Source: Pedobacter miscanthi
GTDB taxonomy: Bacteria > Bacteroidota > Bacteroidia > Sphingobacteriales > Sphingobacteriaceae
Reading direction: 5' to 3'
Assembly (NCBI RefSeq): GCF_003315595.1
Contig: NZ_QNQU01000020.1
Coordinates: 1 to 64,000 of the forward strand
Length of the DNA: 64,000 nucleotides
Shown here: in pieces, positions 33,260 to 42,694 of the stretch
Layout: each line of letters begins with the position of its first letter
Numbering within the stretch: the stretch's first letter is position 1
Position numbers and translations under genes: made by a program
Notes under the pieces: generated by a model
Databases searched by the model: none
What the model saw: the letters and a program-made list of their open reading frames with translations, nothing else
What the model was told of the DNA's origin: nothing

Positions 33260-35734
33260 TTATTTGCTGTTTAATTTATCAGCGAGCATTTTCATATAAA
33301 AACCGCCAACAACACTACGTGCTTTAAAGTTATCGCGGATACCAGTGTTCGAATCATAAAAATCGTTCAATGGTACTCTCGATTCGGTTTCAATAGCGTG
33401 TTTATAAACAGGATGTACCAATGCTTCAAACTCTTTCCGGGTTGGAGCAAAAGTAGCTGTCCATAAAATCCAGTCGTTTTTAGTGTAAGCTTTTCTGCTA
33501 TCCAATGGAATACCGTACCTGTTTTGTTTAGTAAGGTAATATTTGGTTTCCGTATCGTAGATTTTCTGAGGGAACAGGTTTAAGTTTAAAACTTTATCCC
33601 AAACCAGGTTATATTTCTGGCTCCAGGTATCTTTATTATCGAAAGTTAAGGCATAATGATCACCGGCATCGGCCATTTCGATCCATTTTGGCACCATACT
33701 TTCAGCAATATCCCTGTATTTTTTAGATACATCATCGTAACCCAGGGTCTTGGCCATTTGGGCATAACAAGCGATGCCTACAATTGCTTTTACCGATAAA
33801 TTTGCATTACGCGCCAGGTGACCGGCAAAATCATCGGTACATAACTGCGTTTTCGGATCTAAACCTTCTTTGGTTAGGTAATCAACCCAGATGGTTAGGG
33901 TTTTCCAGTGCAATTTGGCATACTCAGCATTTCCCTGTGCTTTGGCAATTGCAGTGGTTAAAATAATCATGTTACCCGATTCTTCAACCGGCATTGGTTC
34001 GCCATAGGTTTGTCCGTTGGCCAATGGGTAGGTACCTAAATCGTGTGCCGCCCAAGGATGTGGATATTTTCCGCTTTCGCTGAAATAGAAAATACCGTTG
34101 AGCATACCCTGCAATAATTGCGGGTTATAAATGAGGTATAACGGAGCTGATGGATAAGTAACATCAACAGTATTGATGAAACCGCCACTGTTGTTTTCTT
34201 TTGATAACCATAAAATTTCGCCCTGCTGGCTTTTAACCAAGGTATGCGCTGCAATGCTCTGACGGTAGCCTAAAACACAAAGAGCGGCATATTCTTTACC
34301 ACCCGATTTTAGGGCATCGGCATATAAGGTTTTGTTAAAAGCTTCACATTTCTGGATTACGGTTTTGTATTCGTTAGCCGCAGCGGTTAATTGATTTTCG
34401 ATGGTTTCTTTACCCGAAGTATTCCACCATGGCCTTAAATTTTTATTAAAATATTGAACAGAATAAATTTCATCGTAAGCCAGTTCTACATATTTTTCAA
34501 CCGCAGTTTTACCCACTGCGCCAAAAGGAATAATGGTATTAAGTGCCAACATTTTGCCCTGTTTAGCGGTTGAAGCTGAATTACCTTTTCTAAAAGCATC
34601 CGCAGCATCTTTTTCGGAAGTTACAAACTGGATGGCATTGCTGGTTTTTGGAGCAGCTACATAAAAATAGCCCCAATCTATACGCATATCATCGCTGGCT
34701 TTTTGCAGGATGGGTTGCTCTACAGTGCCCGTTTTTAACACTGATAATTTAGCTGTTGCATATTTGGTGGCAGTAACTTCCTGCGTAGGACGGTAAACTG
34801 CAATATTAGATGAAGCACTTAAATAAACCTTAACCTGATGTGTTTTACCATCGTTGGCTTTAACCTGATAAGAAACATAAGAAACAGGACGTGCAAACAA
34901 ACCTAAATCGTTCATTAACAAGGGCGAGGTAAAAGTTAATTTCAGGTCTACCTTGCCACAGGTAAAATTATAAATGGTTTGCGTAGCATTGATATCAACA
35001 CTTTTTTGTTTCGCTATCTGTACTTTTTCGGCATTGTCTTTTAACTTGTCTACCAAACCAAAATCAAGGAAACGGCCACCGGCAGTATTAATCAGGTGGA
35101 TAGCGATAACATTTGAACCTGCTTTTAAAGCACTTTTATCGCTATTGCTCAGGGCAATGTACTGGAAACTGTTTGTCCAGCCTTCTTTCGTGTAAACCTT
35201 TTTCCCGTTCAGGTAAACTTCTATATTATCATCATGGTTTATTTTTAGAAACAGTTCGTTTATTGAAGCTGGGTTAGCCACATTAATGGTTCTTCTTACC
35301 CAGATATCGTGCGATTTCCATAATGTTTTTACGTTTTTAGCGTCATCACCAATTGGTGCAGCACCTGTTTGCCAGTTAGAGGCGTTATAATTTTCGGCTT
35401 TCCAATCGCCCTGTGGTTCGTTTTCGGTGTACTTTACTTCGTAAGCTTTTTCGTCAGACGCAGGTACAATGGTTTTATAATTTGTGGTTTCTTTACCTAA
35501 AAAGCGATAAATACCTCCATCAACACTGATCATCCCCAGAAGAGAATGGTCTGCGCCGGTCCAGTGCTGGGTAGAAGATTCGGTTAATTTATCGGTAGTA
35601 GACCAGATACTAAAATAGGTATTGTGTGTAATTAAGGGATATGCGGGAGCCTTTCGATCCTGCGCTTTGAGCAAACTGCCTGCAAACATGCAGCCGAGTA
35701 TGCCTAAGAATTTAAAAATGTTGGTTTTGTTCAT
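33260..35734 (-). CDS. Secreted DUF4964/DUF5127/DUF4965/DUF1793 protein (glutaminase A-like)
   Basis: This 824-residue exported protein has a signal peptide (to about 24, LLKAQ), a DUF4964-like segment (about 28-85), a jelly-roll, galactose-binding-like region (about 105-225, with LKINHDDNIEVYLNGKKVY), a DUF5127-like part (about 235-470), a DUF4965 part (about 475-645) and a DUF1793-like helical end (about 650-820). The last three are the layout of fungal glutaminase GtaA and many Bacteroidota locus proteins; the fold suggests a hydrolase with an (alpha/alpha)6 barrel, but its activity in bacteria is unclear. It lies downstream of the large SusCD operon, separated by 464 bp, and may supply the enzyme that operon lacks. 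Confidence 0.82.
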   Translation of the reverse strand: MNKTNIFKFLGILGCMFAGSLLKAQDRKAPAYPLITHNTYFSIWSTTDKLTESSTQHWTGADHSLLGMISVDGGIYRFLGKETTNYKTIVPASDEKAYEVKYTENEPQGDWKAENYNASNWQTGAAPIGDDAKNVKTLWKSHDIWVRRTINVANPASINELFLKINHDDNIEVYLNGKKVYTKEGWTNSFQYIALSNSDKSALKAGSNVIAIHLINTAGGRFLDFGLVDKLKDNAEKVQIAKQKSVDINATQTIYNFTCGKVDLKLTFTSPLLMNDLGLFARPVSYVSYQVKANDGKTHQVKVYLSASSNIAVYRPTQEVTATKYATAKLSVLKTGTVEQPILQKASDDMRIDWGYFYVAAPKTSNAIQFVTSEKDAADAFRKGNSASTAKQGKMLALNTIIPFGAVGKTAVEKYVELAYDEIYSVQYFNKNLRPWWNTSGKETIENQLTAAANEYKTVIQKCEAFNKTLYADALKSGGKEYAALCVLGYRQSIAAHTLVKSQQGEILWLSKENNSGGFINTVDVTYPSAPLYLIYNPQLLQGMLNGIFYFSESGKYPHPWAAHDLGTYPLANGQTYGEPMPVEESGNMIILTTAIAKAQGNAEYAKLHWKTLTIWVDYLTKEGLDPKTQLCTDDFAGHLARNANLSVKAIVGIACYAQMAKTLGYDDVSKKYRDIAESMVPKWIEMADAGDHYALTFDNKDTWSQKYNLVWDKVLNLNLFPQKIYDTETKYYLTKQNRYGIPLDSRKAYTKNDWILWTATFAPTRKEFEALVHPVYKHAIETESRVPLNDFYDSNTGIRDNFKARSVVGGFYMKMLADKLNSK

Positions 35735-35787
35735 AATTTGTGTGTGTATTGAAATTTGAATATATCCTGGTTAGATTTTAAACGCCG

Positions 35788-35803
35788 GTTAAACGTTTTA
35801 CTA
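35788..35803. promoter_or_regulatory. Operator-like 16-mer shared with 54676-54691
   Basis: GTTAAACGTTTTACTA lies 54-69 bp upstream of the DUF4965 gene. The identical 16 bases, in the same orientation, lie upstream of the first SusC of the large operon. The TAAACGTTTTA core has the central CG of LacI-family sites. Confidence 0.5.
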
Positions 35804-35878
35804 AAGTATAAAATATAATTTAGTTTTTGTCAAAAAAGCTAAAATTAATTGTCTGTTTGACATTTAATAAGAAACTAT

Positions 35879-36134
35879 AAAGAAGTCAAGTTTTAAATTT
35901 ACGTTGTAACCTGAGTTCGATTAATATTTATACATTTAACCGATTTTAGACTCCTTTTCCTAACGCGATCGTCACGCTGTTCCGAATCTTCGGGATCAGC
36001 ATCTTTCCCGTATAATAGACCCTGAACTAAATTCAGGGTGACGGCAAGTAGTTTAAAAAATCTAAACTTAACTCCAAAGAAGTCAAGTTTTTAAATTTAC
36101 TTGTATACAATTGGGGTACAAACCTGACTTCTTT
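35879..36134. repeat. Direct and inverted copies of AAAGAAGTCAAGTTT
   Basis: A 24-bp sequence beginning AAAGAAGTCAAG (35879-35902) recurs at 36076-36100 with one extra T. A partial inverted copy, ACCTGACTTCTTT (36122-36134), can pair with the second copy. Confidence 0.65.
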
Positions 36135-36136
36135 CC

Positions 36137-36171
36137 AAAAAAAATACATGAAGTTTTCAGGCCTCATGTAT
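36137..36171 (-). terminator. Intrinsic terminator of the 11-gene operon
   Basis: ATACATGA pairs with TCATGTAT (36144-36151 with 36164-36171) around a 12-nt loop, followed by eight T on the minus strand. It lies 27 bp past the last gene. Confidence 0.75.
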
Positions 36172-36198
36172 TCTTCAAATTGTGTGGAGCGAATATGA

Positions 36199-37044
36199 TT
36201 AAGGTTGTTTCTTATTGATGGTCCACTCGGCAAGCTGGAACACCCGGCTTCCCCTGTTAGATTTAATATACAAACGGTAAAATTTATAAGCGATATAATT
36301 ATCAAAGTGGAAAAGCTTGGTTTGCTTTCTGCTCGGCCCTTCGTTTGTGTTTTCCCATGGGCAAGAGGTAACTGTATGCAGATCGGTATATTGAATACCA
36401 TCTATTGATCCCTGCAAAATCCAGTACCTTGGATCCCGGTCTGCCGCATCATTGCCCGAAGTTAAGGTGTATGCTCCAACTACCTGCGGCGTTTTTAATT
36501 CGAAAGTACATTTCTGCGTTCCATCGAAACCAGCCTGCAAAAATTTCGTATTTACATTCTGATCGACCAGTTTTTTAGAGCCCTCATCAGAATCTGGCCC
36601 TGGCCCGGCCTCCAGATTTACAGAAAATGTACCTCCTACTGTAACCATATAGTTTTCGCCATATTTAGTAGGATCGAAATTGGGATCAACAACTTTTAAG
36701 TTGATCTCTTTTGTTGCCGAATAACCCTGCCCGTTCCTGATGGTAAGCACCACACGGTACGTACCAGGGAATCTATATACATGTTTTGGCGAAACCTCAA
36801 CCGAAGTACTGTCATCACCAAATTGCCACAGCAAGCTTTTATAATTTTGTAAGCTGGCTGTAAACTGAACCTCCTGGTATTTTACAGGATTCGGAATGGC
36901 ATAATCAAATGCAACCAATGGTTTTGGTTCTTCAACTTCGGGAATCACCTCTTCGGTTTTATCTTTTTTACATTTTACCGTTAACACAACGATAAGCAGT
37001 AAAAGTGAGCAGATGCTCAATAATCTTTTCATATTACTTTTCAT
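36199..37044 (-). CDS. PKD plus discoidin-like surface protein, last gene of operon
   Basis: This 281-residue protein has a hydrophobic N-terminus ending at Cys25 (LTVKC, a poor lipobox because of the Lys), a PKD domain (about 42-118, FGDDSTSVEVSPKHVYRFPG) and a C-terminal F5/8 type C (discoidin)-like domain (about 130-281). The C-terminal domain is clearly related to that of the fasciclin protein at 48533-49642; both end in FQLAEWTINK. Both domain types bind sugars or proteins; no catalytic motif is seen. It begins 12 bp after the DUF1735/PA14 gene. Met5 (37032) is an alternative start. Confidence 0.82.
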   Translation of the reverse strand: MKSNMKRLLSICSLLLLIVVLTVKCKKDKTEEVIPEVEEPKPLVAFDYAIPNPVKYQEVQFTASLQNYKSLLWQFGDDSTSVEVSPKHVYRFPGTYRVVLTIRNGQGYSATKEINLKVVDPNFDPTKYGENYMVTVGGTFSVNLEAGPGPDSDEGSKKLVDQNVNTKFLQAGFDGTQKCTFELKTPQVVGAYTLTSGNDAADRDPRYWILQGSIDGIQYTDLHTVTSCPWENTNEGPSRKQTKLFHFDNYIAYKFYRLYIKSNRGSRVFQLAEWTINKKQP

Positions 37045-37056
37045 CTCTATTGATGT

Positions 37057-38502
37057 TTAAGGAGTTGGGAATAATTGTGTTCTTGGTACTGCACGTCGGC
37101 CGGTAATCCCAGCTGATGGCACTTCATATTCGAGGAAGGCCTGCTGCCCACCCACATTTTCGCGGTGATGTGCTTCAATTTTATATCTGATACCACGTTC
37201 TAAATGTATGGTTGCATTCCGTTCGGGCCTATCCCAGGAAGTGGTATAATCGTCGATAATGGCCTTTCCATTAATATATAACCTTGATCCATCATCCCAG
37301 CGGGTTTGGTAGAAGATATAATCGCCCCTTACTGGCGCCAAGAATTCGCCTGTCCATTTTGTAGCAAAATTATCCCTGCTTAACGATTCGCCTGCGGCAT
37401 TTTTAACACCATCAGGCCAGCCATCGCCCGAAAATTCTATGGTTCCATCAACCCGGGTAACAAAAGGTGCACGGCCATCATCGGGTGCGAGTTGAGTATT
37501 GGTATAATACCTGGCAATTAAACCGGTTCCGTTACCGATAATTGGCGAATTGTTATCCAGGTTTACATTAGGATCAATAACTACGATTACTTTTCCTTTT
37601 GTAGGATGGATTACGTGATTGGTGTTATCACTAAGACTTAAAGCAAAAGCGAATTTTTTATTTGCACTGATATTGGCATCAAATACGGGCCATGGAATAG
37701 ACAAACGTACCGTGGCACTGCTTGCACCAGTATTAAACCTTACCAGGGTATCGAGACTGAAATCTTTGGCCGCCAGATGAATGGCATTAGCGGGCAATCC
37801 ACCGTTTGCAACTAAAGTGGCAATGGTATCGATATTATCTTTGATTTTTACATTAAATGCCGTTGTAGGTGTATTATCCAAACTCACGATAAGAGGAATG
37901 GTAATGCCCGCCGGGCCCACAATATAATTACCCTGATAAGCTACGTTATAAGTACCACCACCCTGCAAACTCAGATAATGAACATCAGCAGGTTTAAGCA
38001 GATCGTCGGTATTGATCACCACCAGGATATTTGATTTACCATTGGCAATTTTATTACCTTTGGCAGGTGTGGTAAGTTTTAGTGCAAATACTACTTTTTT
38101 GCCAAGATAACGTTCTAAGGTAGCCCTTCTTACAATAGCTACGCCTTCTGCATTATCGGTACCATAGGCAACATTGATTACTGTTGGATATTCTACTGCT
38201 GCAGATGGCATTAAAACCGCATTGGTTAAACCGCCATTGGTTATTAATTGTGTTACGGTGTCGTTATTGAGGGTTAAACCTACCTGAAATGCCTGCTCGG
38301 CCATTCCGGAAAGGGAAATTTTGAAAGGCACCCTCACAAACTGGTTATCGAGTGTAACATTGCCAACAACAATTCCCTCTCCTGTTATACTTTTACCGTT
38401 GGGATCGGGCAGTTTCAGATCTTCAACCTGCGATTCTTTACAAGAATAGGCACCCATTGCAAGGGTTAAACCTATCAATACTGAATATATAATTCTTTTC
38501 AT
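37057..38502 (-). CDS. DUF1735 (two copies) plus PA14 lipoprotein
   Basis: This 481-residue lipoprotein (Cys21, GAYSC) has two DUF1735/BT_3987-like beta domains (about 40-165 and 170-320) and a PA14 domain (about 325-470, with KWTGEFLAPVRGDYIFYQTR and DDGSRLYINGKAIIDD). PA14 domains often bind glycans; DUF1735 is an accessory domain of surface proteins in Bacteroidota loci. No enzyme domain is attached, unlike related proteins that carry GH18. It is expected at the outer-membrane surface and lies between the DUF4983 and PKD genes with gaps of 32 and 12 bp. Confidence 0.83.
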   Translation of the reverse strand: MKRIIYSVLIGLTLAMGAYSCKESQVEDLKLPDPNGKSITGEGIVVGNVTLDNQFVRVPFKISLSGMAEQAFQVGLTLNNDTVTQLITNGGLTNAVLMPSAAVEYPTVINVAYGTDNAEGVAIVRRATLERYLGKKVVFALKLTTPAKGNKIANGKSNILVVINTDDLLKPADVHYLSLQGGGTYNVAYQGNYIVGPAGITIPLIVSLDNTPTTAFNVKIKDNIDTIATLVANGGLPANAIHLAAKDFSLDTLVRFNTGASSATVRLSIPWPVFDANISANKKFAFALSLSDNTNHVIHPTKGKVIVVIDPNVNLDNNSPIIGNGTGLIARYYTNTQLAPDDGRAPFVTRVDGTIEFSGDGWPDGVKNAAGESLSRDNFATKWTGEFLAPVRGDYIFYQTRWDDGSRLYINGKAIIDDYTTSWDRPERNATIHLERGIRYKIEAHHRENVGGQQAFLEYEVPSAGITGRRAVPRTQLFPTP

Positions 38503-38534
38503 TTTCGATATCTTAAATTATCAGAAACTGTTGT

Positions 38535-40238
38535 TTATTGATCCAACCAAACCCTGCCATCTAGCGACCAGGTTTGTTTGTTAGCTACTTTTAACCAATT
38601 GAGCATCTGGCTGGGTATATCGGTGGTTTGTGGAACCATCATGGCCAATAACTCTGTAGGTGGCGGACAAATTAAGTCGTTAAAATTTTCCCATACATAA
38701 GGGCCCTGAAGGTTAAAATCGTGTGCCTGTGAGGACAGATCGACCATTTTATCGCCATTACCATCGGTACCAGGCCAATAACCTACCAGGAAATTATAGG
38801 AAGGGTGATTTTGATCGATAGAGGTTTCGCAGGCATAATTACTAATTACGCCATCGGGCACCGGAAGCTTAAAGAACCTGATATCTGAAACATAGTAATC
38901 GGGTTCTCCATGTCCCTGTCCGTTTAAGAAGCCCAGTTTAAGTGCATTTGAATTGGCCAATGAACCTGAACCTGTAATTTCGAGTTCGTTGTTAAAAATG
39001 CCATTCGTGTAAGTTCGGATGAATCGCTGCTCACCACGTTTTTCTAATTTTACCGAAAGGTTTTCCCATCTTCCCTTTACCAAATCGGCTCCCCTGCATT
39101 GACGGTAGTCGCCATCTTTTGTACCTCTCCATTCAAAATACCAGTAACGGTCTTCTAAATAAATCACCCATCCTACGCTCGGGTGGCCACTCGACCATTC
39201 GTTACGTTTGCCCAAAATACTTGGATAAAATATCTGCTCCGTATTTTTTTTTACCTTTAGCTCTATAGTCATTTTGGTTGTATCGTCTATATTGTAAGCA
39301 TCGGCATCTACTCCTGCAATTTCAGCCCTTACCTGTGTACCCTGCATTTTTATGGTTTTGCCGAGATACCTGTTTCCGGTAAAGGGCTTTACCAGGATTC
39401 TTTTGGTATATGTTGGACTGTAATAAATGATGAAGGCATTGTTGGCAGGTTTACTAAAAATGGTTTGATCATCGGCATTTGGCGGGAGGGTATATGCACC
39501 ACCATCGCTCGATGCAATTACGACCAACCAATCTTCGTTGATAAAATTGGCCCTCTTTTTCATGGCTGCTAAAATATCGCCCACGCTGGTATCAAATTTT
39601 TCGATGGCAGCTTTGTAGGCACTAAACGAATTATCGTAACCTGAAGCAATACCCGCTTTATCTACATCGGTAAAATGACCAACAATTACAGATGCGGTAT
39701 CGGTGTTGAGCTGATTAATTACGGCTGCTTTAACCTGATCATCGCCAGCTACCAGATCGTTGATATCTGCAGTAGTGGTTAATGACTTAAACACTGCTGA
39801 TGATGTGTAAGACGCAATTTTGGTATTTGGCCTGTTTTCTTTTATCCGCTTAAAAATAACAGGATAGTTTTGCAGGTTATTATTGGTTAAATTATCGTCG
39901 TTTACCAGATGTTTTTCTTTTTTTACACCGGTAAGCATACTGCCCCAGTTACTGGCATTCTGTGTAGCTTCGGGTTGATTTAAAGCTACCCAGCTGTAAA
40001 TAGAATGCGGCAGTAAAGCATTAATATTTGGAATGTTTGCAGCAGCTACCGATTGGCCCCTTGCACCATCAACAATGAGGTACAAAACTTTGCGACTTCC
40101 ATACCTCACTTTTGTAGTATCGGTACCATCTTTATCGGTTAGTTTTCTATCGAAATCCTTATTGCAAGAAAATATGGCCGTTGTAATTATTGCGGCCATC
40201 AGACCGATCAATAACTTATATTTTTTCATCGTACTCAT
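38535..40238 (-). CDS. Alkaline-phosphatase-fold lipoprotein with LamG and DUF4983
   Basis: This 567-residue lipoprotein (Cys25) begins with a phosphodiesterase/alkaline-phosphatase-like domain (about 48-300: LYLIVDGARG with Asp57, ATQNASNWGSMLTG at the nucleophile region, GHFTDVDKAG near 187-196). A LamG-like lectin domain (about 320-460) and a C-terminal DUF4983 (about 465-567) follow. In active members a late Asp-His-Gly motif binds metal; here it reads SDGG (244-247), without the His. The enzyme part may be inactive or use other ligands. It is the only gene of the operon with a fold from an enzyme family. Confidence 0.8.
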   Translation of the reverse strand: MSTMKKYKLLIGLMAAIITTAIFSCNKDFDRKLTDKDGTDTTKVRYGSRKVLYLIVDGARGQSVAAANIPNINALLPHSIYSWVALNQPEATQNASNWGSMLTGVKKEKHLVNDDNLTNNNLQNYPVIFKRIKENRPNTKIASYTSSAVFKSLTTTADINDLVAGDDQVKAAVINQLNTDTASVIVGHFTDVDKAGIASGYDNSFSAYKAAIEKFDTSVGDILAAMKKRANFINEDWLVVIASSDGGAYTLPPNADDQTIFSKPANNAFIIYYSPTYTKRILVKPFTGNRYLGKTIKMQGTQVRAEIAGVDADAYNIDDTTKMTIELKVKKNTEQIFYPSILGKRNEWSSGHPSVGWVIYLEDRYWYFEWRGTKDGDYRQCRGADLVKGRWENLSVKLEKRGEQRFIRTYTNGIFNNELEITGSGSLANSNALKLGFLNGQGHGEPDYYVSDIRFFKLPVPDGVISNYACETSIDQNHPSYNFLVGYWPGTDGNGDKMVDLSSQAHDFNLQGPYVWENFNDLICPPPTELLAMMVPQTTDIPSQMLNWLKVANKQTWSLDGRVWLDQ

Positions 40239-40263
40239 CTTAATTTATCTTTGGTTAGGCTTC

Positions 40264-41886
40264 TTATTCAATGGTTACTCTAATAATATTGTTTACCGGC
40301 AGGTTATCAAAACGATAAAACCTACCGATCAGCAAGAGGGCTTTTTTACCATCAGCAGATTTTGTTTCCACTATATCTGTTAAATCTCCTGAAAAAGGAC
40401 CTGTAGCATTGTAACCGGGTTCGAGTAAACCGGCCGGGTTAAGCACCATAAAGCCATTTCTGGTTACATTATTATATTTTCGATAATAACCGCTTACTAT
40501 AATCAAGCCGTTCGAAATTTGCCTTGCAAAGGTAGGGTAACCACCTTCGAATGATTTTGCACTAAATGATTCGTCTAAACTTCCATCTTCATTAATCAGG
40601 GCTATGCCATTTGCAGGTTTGCCATTGTACCTGGTAAATACTCCAGTAATCAGGTATTTTCTGGTAGTGGCATTATAGGTTAAGGAGTTGATGCCATCAT
40701 TGGCGCCGCTTCCAGGGTTAAAACTTGGATCAATAGTTCCATTAACGGCCAGCCTTAGTATACGAACTGCAGGTTGACCATCAAACGTAATAAAGTTACC
40801 AAAAACCATTAGTTTCTCATTATTAGGGGCATCGGTATGCATATAGGTATCAATAGGTCCATTGGCACTTACGTTACCTTTATTTGTTGTGGTATTAAAA
40901 CGAAATGTTTTATCCAGTGAGCCATCCAGGTTGAACCTCAAAATCTGGCGGATCTCGGTACTATCCAAAATAACAGTATCTCGGGTAAAATCGTAATTAT
41001 CTTTATCGTATGTACGTTTTACATAATACCTAAAATTACCCGTAGCCAAAATTTTTCCCTGATGAGGGTAAATTCGGTGGATATAATCGTTAGCTCCGCC
41101 ATTAAATTTAGGGAACCATTTCTGGGTAACCGTATCGGTAACAGTGGGTTTCTTTTTGGTTTTTATGATAACTGTATCAATGGCACCATTAGGATATAAA
41201 CTGGTAATGTTACTGATATTTTCGGTACGCTGGTTGTAACCGCTAAAACCTCCGGCTATGATCAGTCTGCCACCAATTTCAATCGCAGTTGAAAGTGAAC
41301 CATTGGCTCCCCGGCCCGTTCTGAAGGTACGGTCATAATCACCATCTAGGGATGTTCTGGCAATCCTGTTAACAGGTACAATCAATCCCTTATTATCGTA
41401 GTTATTAAAACTTCCAATTACCAGAGCCCTTCCGTCAGCCAGCTGATAAAACTGGTTTACATAATCGTTTGTACCAGCAATTGCTTTCCAGGTGATATCG
41501 TTTTTGATGATACCCGAAACGGTAAAAGAAGGCCCGAGAATCAGCTGATCGCCAATAGAAATTGATGTAATACCTGTACTACCAGCCTCTGGCACCTTCA
41601 CTGTAATTTCGCTTTCGGTAACACTTATAACCTGCGCTTTTTCGCCATTAAACATAAAGCTCAACTGATCTTTATAAGGTAGTAATCCTGTTGCTTTTAC
41701 TACCACTGTAGTACCTACAATACCCTCAGAAGGCACAGGCGGCAAAGTTTGACTTATTGTTATCCCAAGTGGTGATTTTCCTACCCCATAAGGGTCTTCA
41801 CCCAACTCTTCTTCTTTCTTACAACCCTGAATTACCAGGGCAAGCAGGAAAAATATGCTTAACGTGTATATGATTCTTTTCATCAT
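40264..41886 (-). CDS. DUF5008 lipoprotein with IPT domain and delta-60-like repeats
   Basis: This 540-residue lipoprotein (Cys22, VIQGC) has an IPT/TIG-like beta domain (about 45-130) and then a repeat region (about 150-535) whose motifs, such as RFNLDGSLDKTF, RLAVNGTIDPSFNPGSG and LINEDGSLDESF, match delta-60 repeats, expected to fold as a beta-propeller. It resembles DUF5008 proteins of Bacteroidota SusCD loci. No enzyme motif is seen; a structural or binding role at the cell surface is likely. Gaps to neighbours are about 25 bp. Confidence 0.8.
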   Translation of the reverse strand: MMKRIIYTLSIFFLLALVIQGCKKEEELGEDPYGVGKSPLGITISQTLPPVPSEGIVGTTVVVKATGLLPYKDQLSFMFNGEKAQVISVTESEITVKVPEAGSTGITSISIGDQLILGPSFTVSGIIKNDITWKAIAGTNDYVNQFYQLADGRALVIGSFNNYDNKGLIVPVNRIARTSLDGDYDRTFRTGRGANGSLSTAIEIGGRLIIAGGFSGYNQRTENISNITSLYPNGAIDTVIIKTKKKPTVTDTVTQKWFPKFNGGANDYIHRIYPHQGKILATGNFRYYVKRTYDKDNYDFTRDTVILDSTEIRQILRFNLDGSLDKTFRFNTTTNKGNVSANGPIDTYMHTDAPNNEKLMVFGNFITFDGQPAVRILRLAVNGTIDPSFNPGSGANDGINSLTYNATTRKYLITGVFTRYNGKPANGIALINEDGSLDESFSAKSFEGGYPTFARQISNGLIIVSGYYRKYNNVTRNGFMVLNPAGLLEPGYNATGPFSGDLTDIVETKSADGKKALLLIGRFYRFDNLPVNNIIRVTIE

Positions 41887-41913
41887 TCAGTTTTTTTCAA
41901 TTAATTCCCCGTG

Positions 41914-42669
41914 TTAATTTGCGCCCTGACTTGGCAATAATCCGGTACTGTATACATCACTAAAAATCTCAGAAATGTTAAACCCCAGGTAACTATCCTG
42001 AAAGCGCAGGGTATGCACAACGCCATTGGTTGGTTTAACATCAGACGATGCTACATAACTTGGGTTCCAGCTGTCGTTTGGTTTTGAAATATCCGGAATG
42101 TAAGTCATTACCAGTTGCCTATAGCCAATATATTTTACACCGTTGGCATCGTAAAAAACAACCCCTATATTGGATACTTCGTTGTTGTAATCGTAATGAA
42201 GTGAACCAGGGTAAATACTTCTCAGATCCATATCAATCTGCGGATAATCCTTTAACCTGTTTATACCTTTAAACATATAGCGTTGAATATACTTTTTCCA
42301 TATTGCAGGGTTAACCTGATCGAGTGTTTTAATGGTATCTTTTCCTGAGCTGTAAAGCATTTGATTTAAAGAAAGAACCCTGGGCTGACGGCCCTGATCG
42401 TAAGAATGTATATCCCCGATGGTTTTTTTGATTACTTCATCATCAAAAGCAAAAAAGGTAAAATCCTCTTTACTAAACTGTTCTTCCATTCCAGCCAGCT
42501 TTATAATTTTGGCCACACTATCAAAAGGGACCTTTTTTGCCTGCAGGTACTGGTACATATTGCCCGGATAATCGGGATTTGCCTTGCCACCATCAATATA
42601 GTACTCATCACGTTTACACGCATTAAATAAGACCAGGCAGGCTGCGCATATCATCATTAGCTTTTTCAT
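41914..42669 (-). CDS. Fasciclin-like lipoprotein of the second SusCD unit
   Basis: This 251-residue lipoprotein (Cys18, FNAC) holds one divergent fasciclin domain (about 30-220: MYQYLQAKKVPFDSVAKII, FTFFAFDDEVIKKTI, NGVVHTLRF). It is a paralogue of the N-terminal part of the fasciclin/discoidin protein at 48533-49642 and sits in the same position, right behind a susD gene, but lacks the discoidin-like domain. The start is placed at 42669, where AAGAAAAG precedes the ATG; the frame is open upstream to 42723, but that would overlap susD. Role: probably adhesion or assembly at the outer membrane. Confidence 0.8.
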   Translation of the reverse strand: MKKLMMICAACLVLFNACKRDEYYIDGGKANPDYPGNMYQYLQAKKVPFDSVAKIIKLAGMEEQFSKEDFTFFAFDDEVIKKTIGDIHSYDQGRQPRVLSLNQMLYSSGKDTIKTLDQVNPAIWKKYIQRYMFKGINRLKDYPQIDMDLRSIYPGSLHYDYNNEVSNIGVVFYDANGVKYIGYRQLVMTYIPDISKPNDSWNPSYVASSDVKPTNGVVHTLRFQDSYLGFNISEIFSDVYSTGLLPSQGAN

Positions 42670-42694
42670 ATCTTTTCTTGATCGCTTAATAAAA

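Larger units (their letters stand above)
35735..36198. other. Control region and repeats upstream of the DUF4965 gene
   Basis: No gene was seen. From the DUF4965 start outwards: the operator-like 16-mer (35788-35803), a 24-bp sequence (35879-35902) repeated at 36076-36100, a CCCTGAA/TTCAGGG hairpin near 36019-36040, an inverted copy of the repeat core at 36122-36134, and the terminator of the PKD gene (36137-36171). Confidence 0.65.

Noticed and set aside
37057..38502. Alpha-mannan or N-glycan target for the big operon because of DUF1735
   Set aside because: DUF1735 is only an accessory domain; the GH18 or GH92 enzymes that define such loci are absent.
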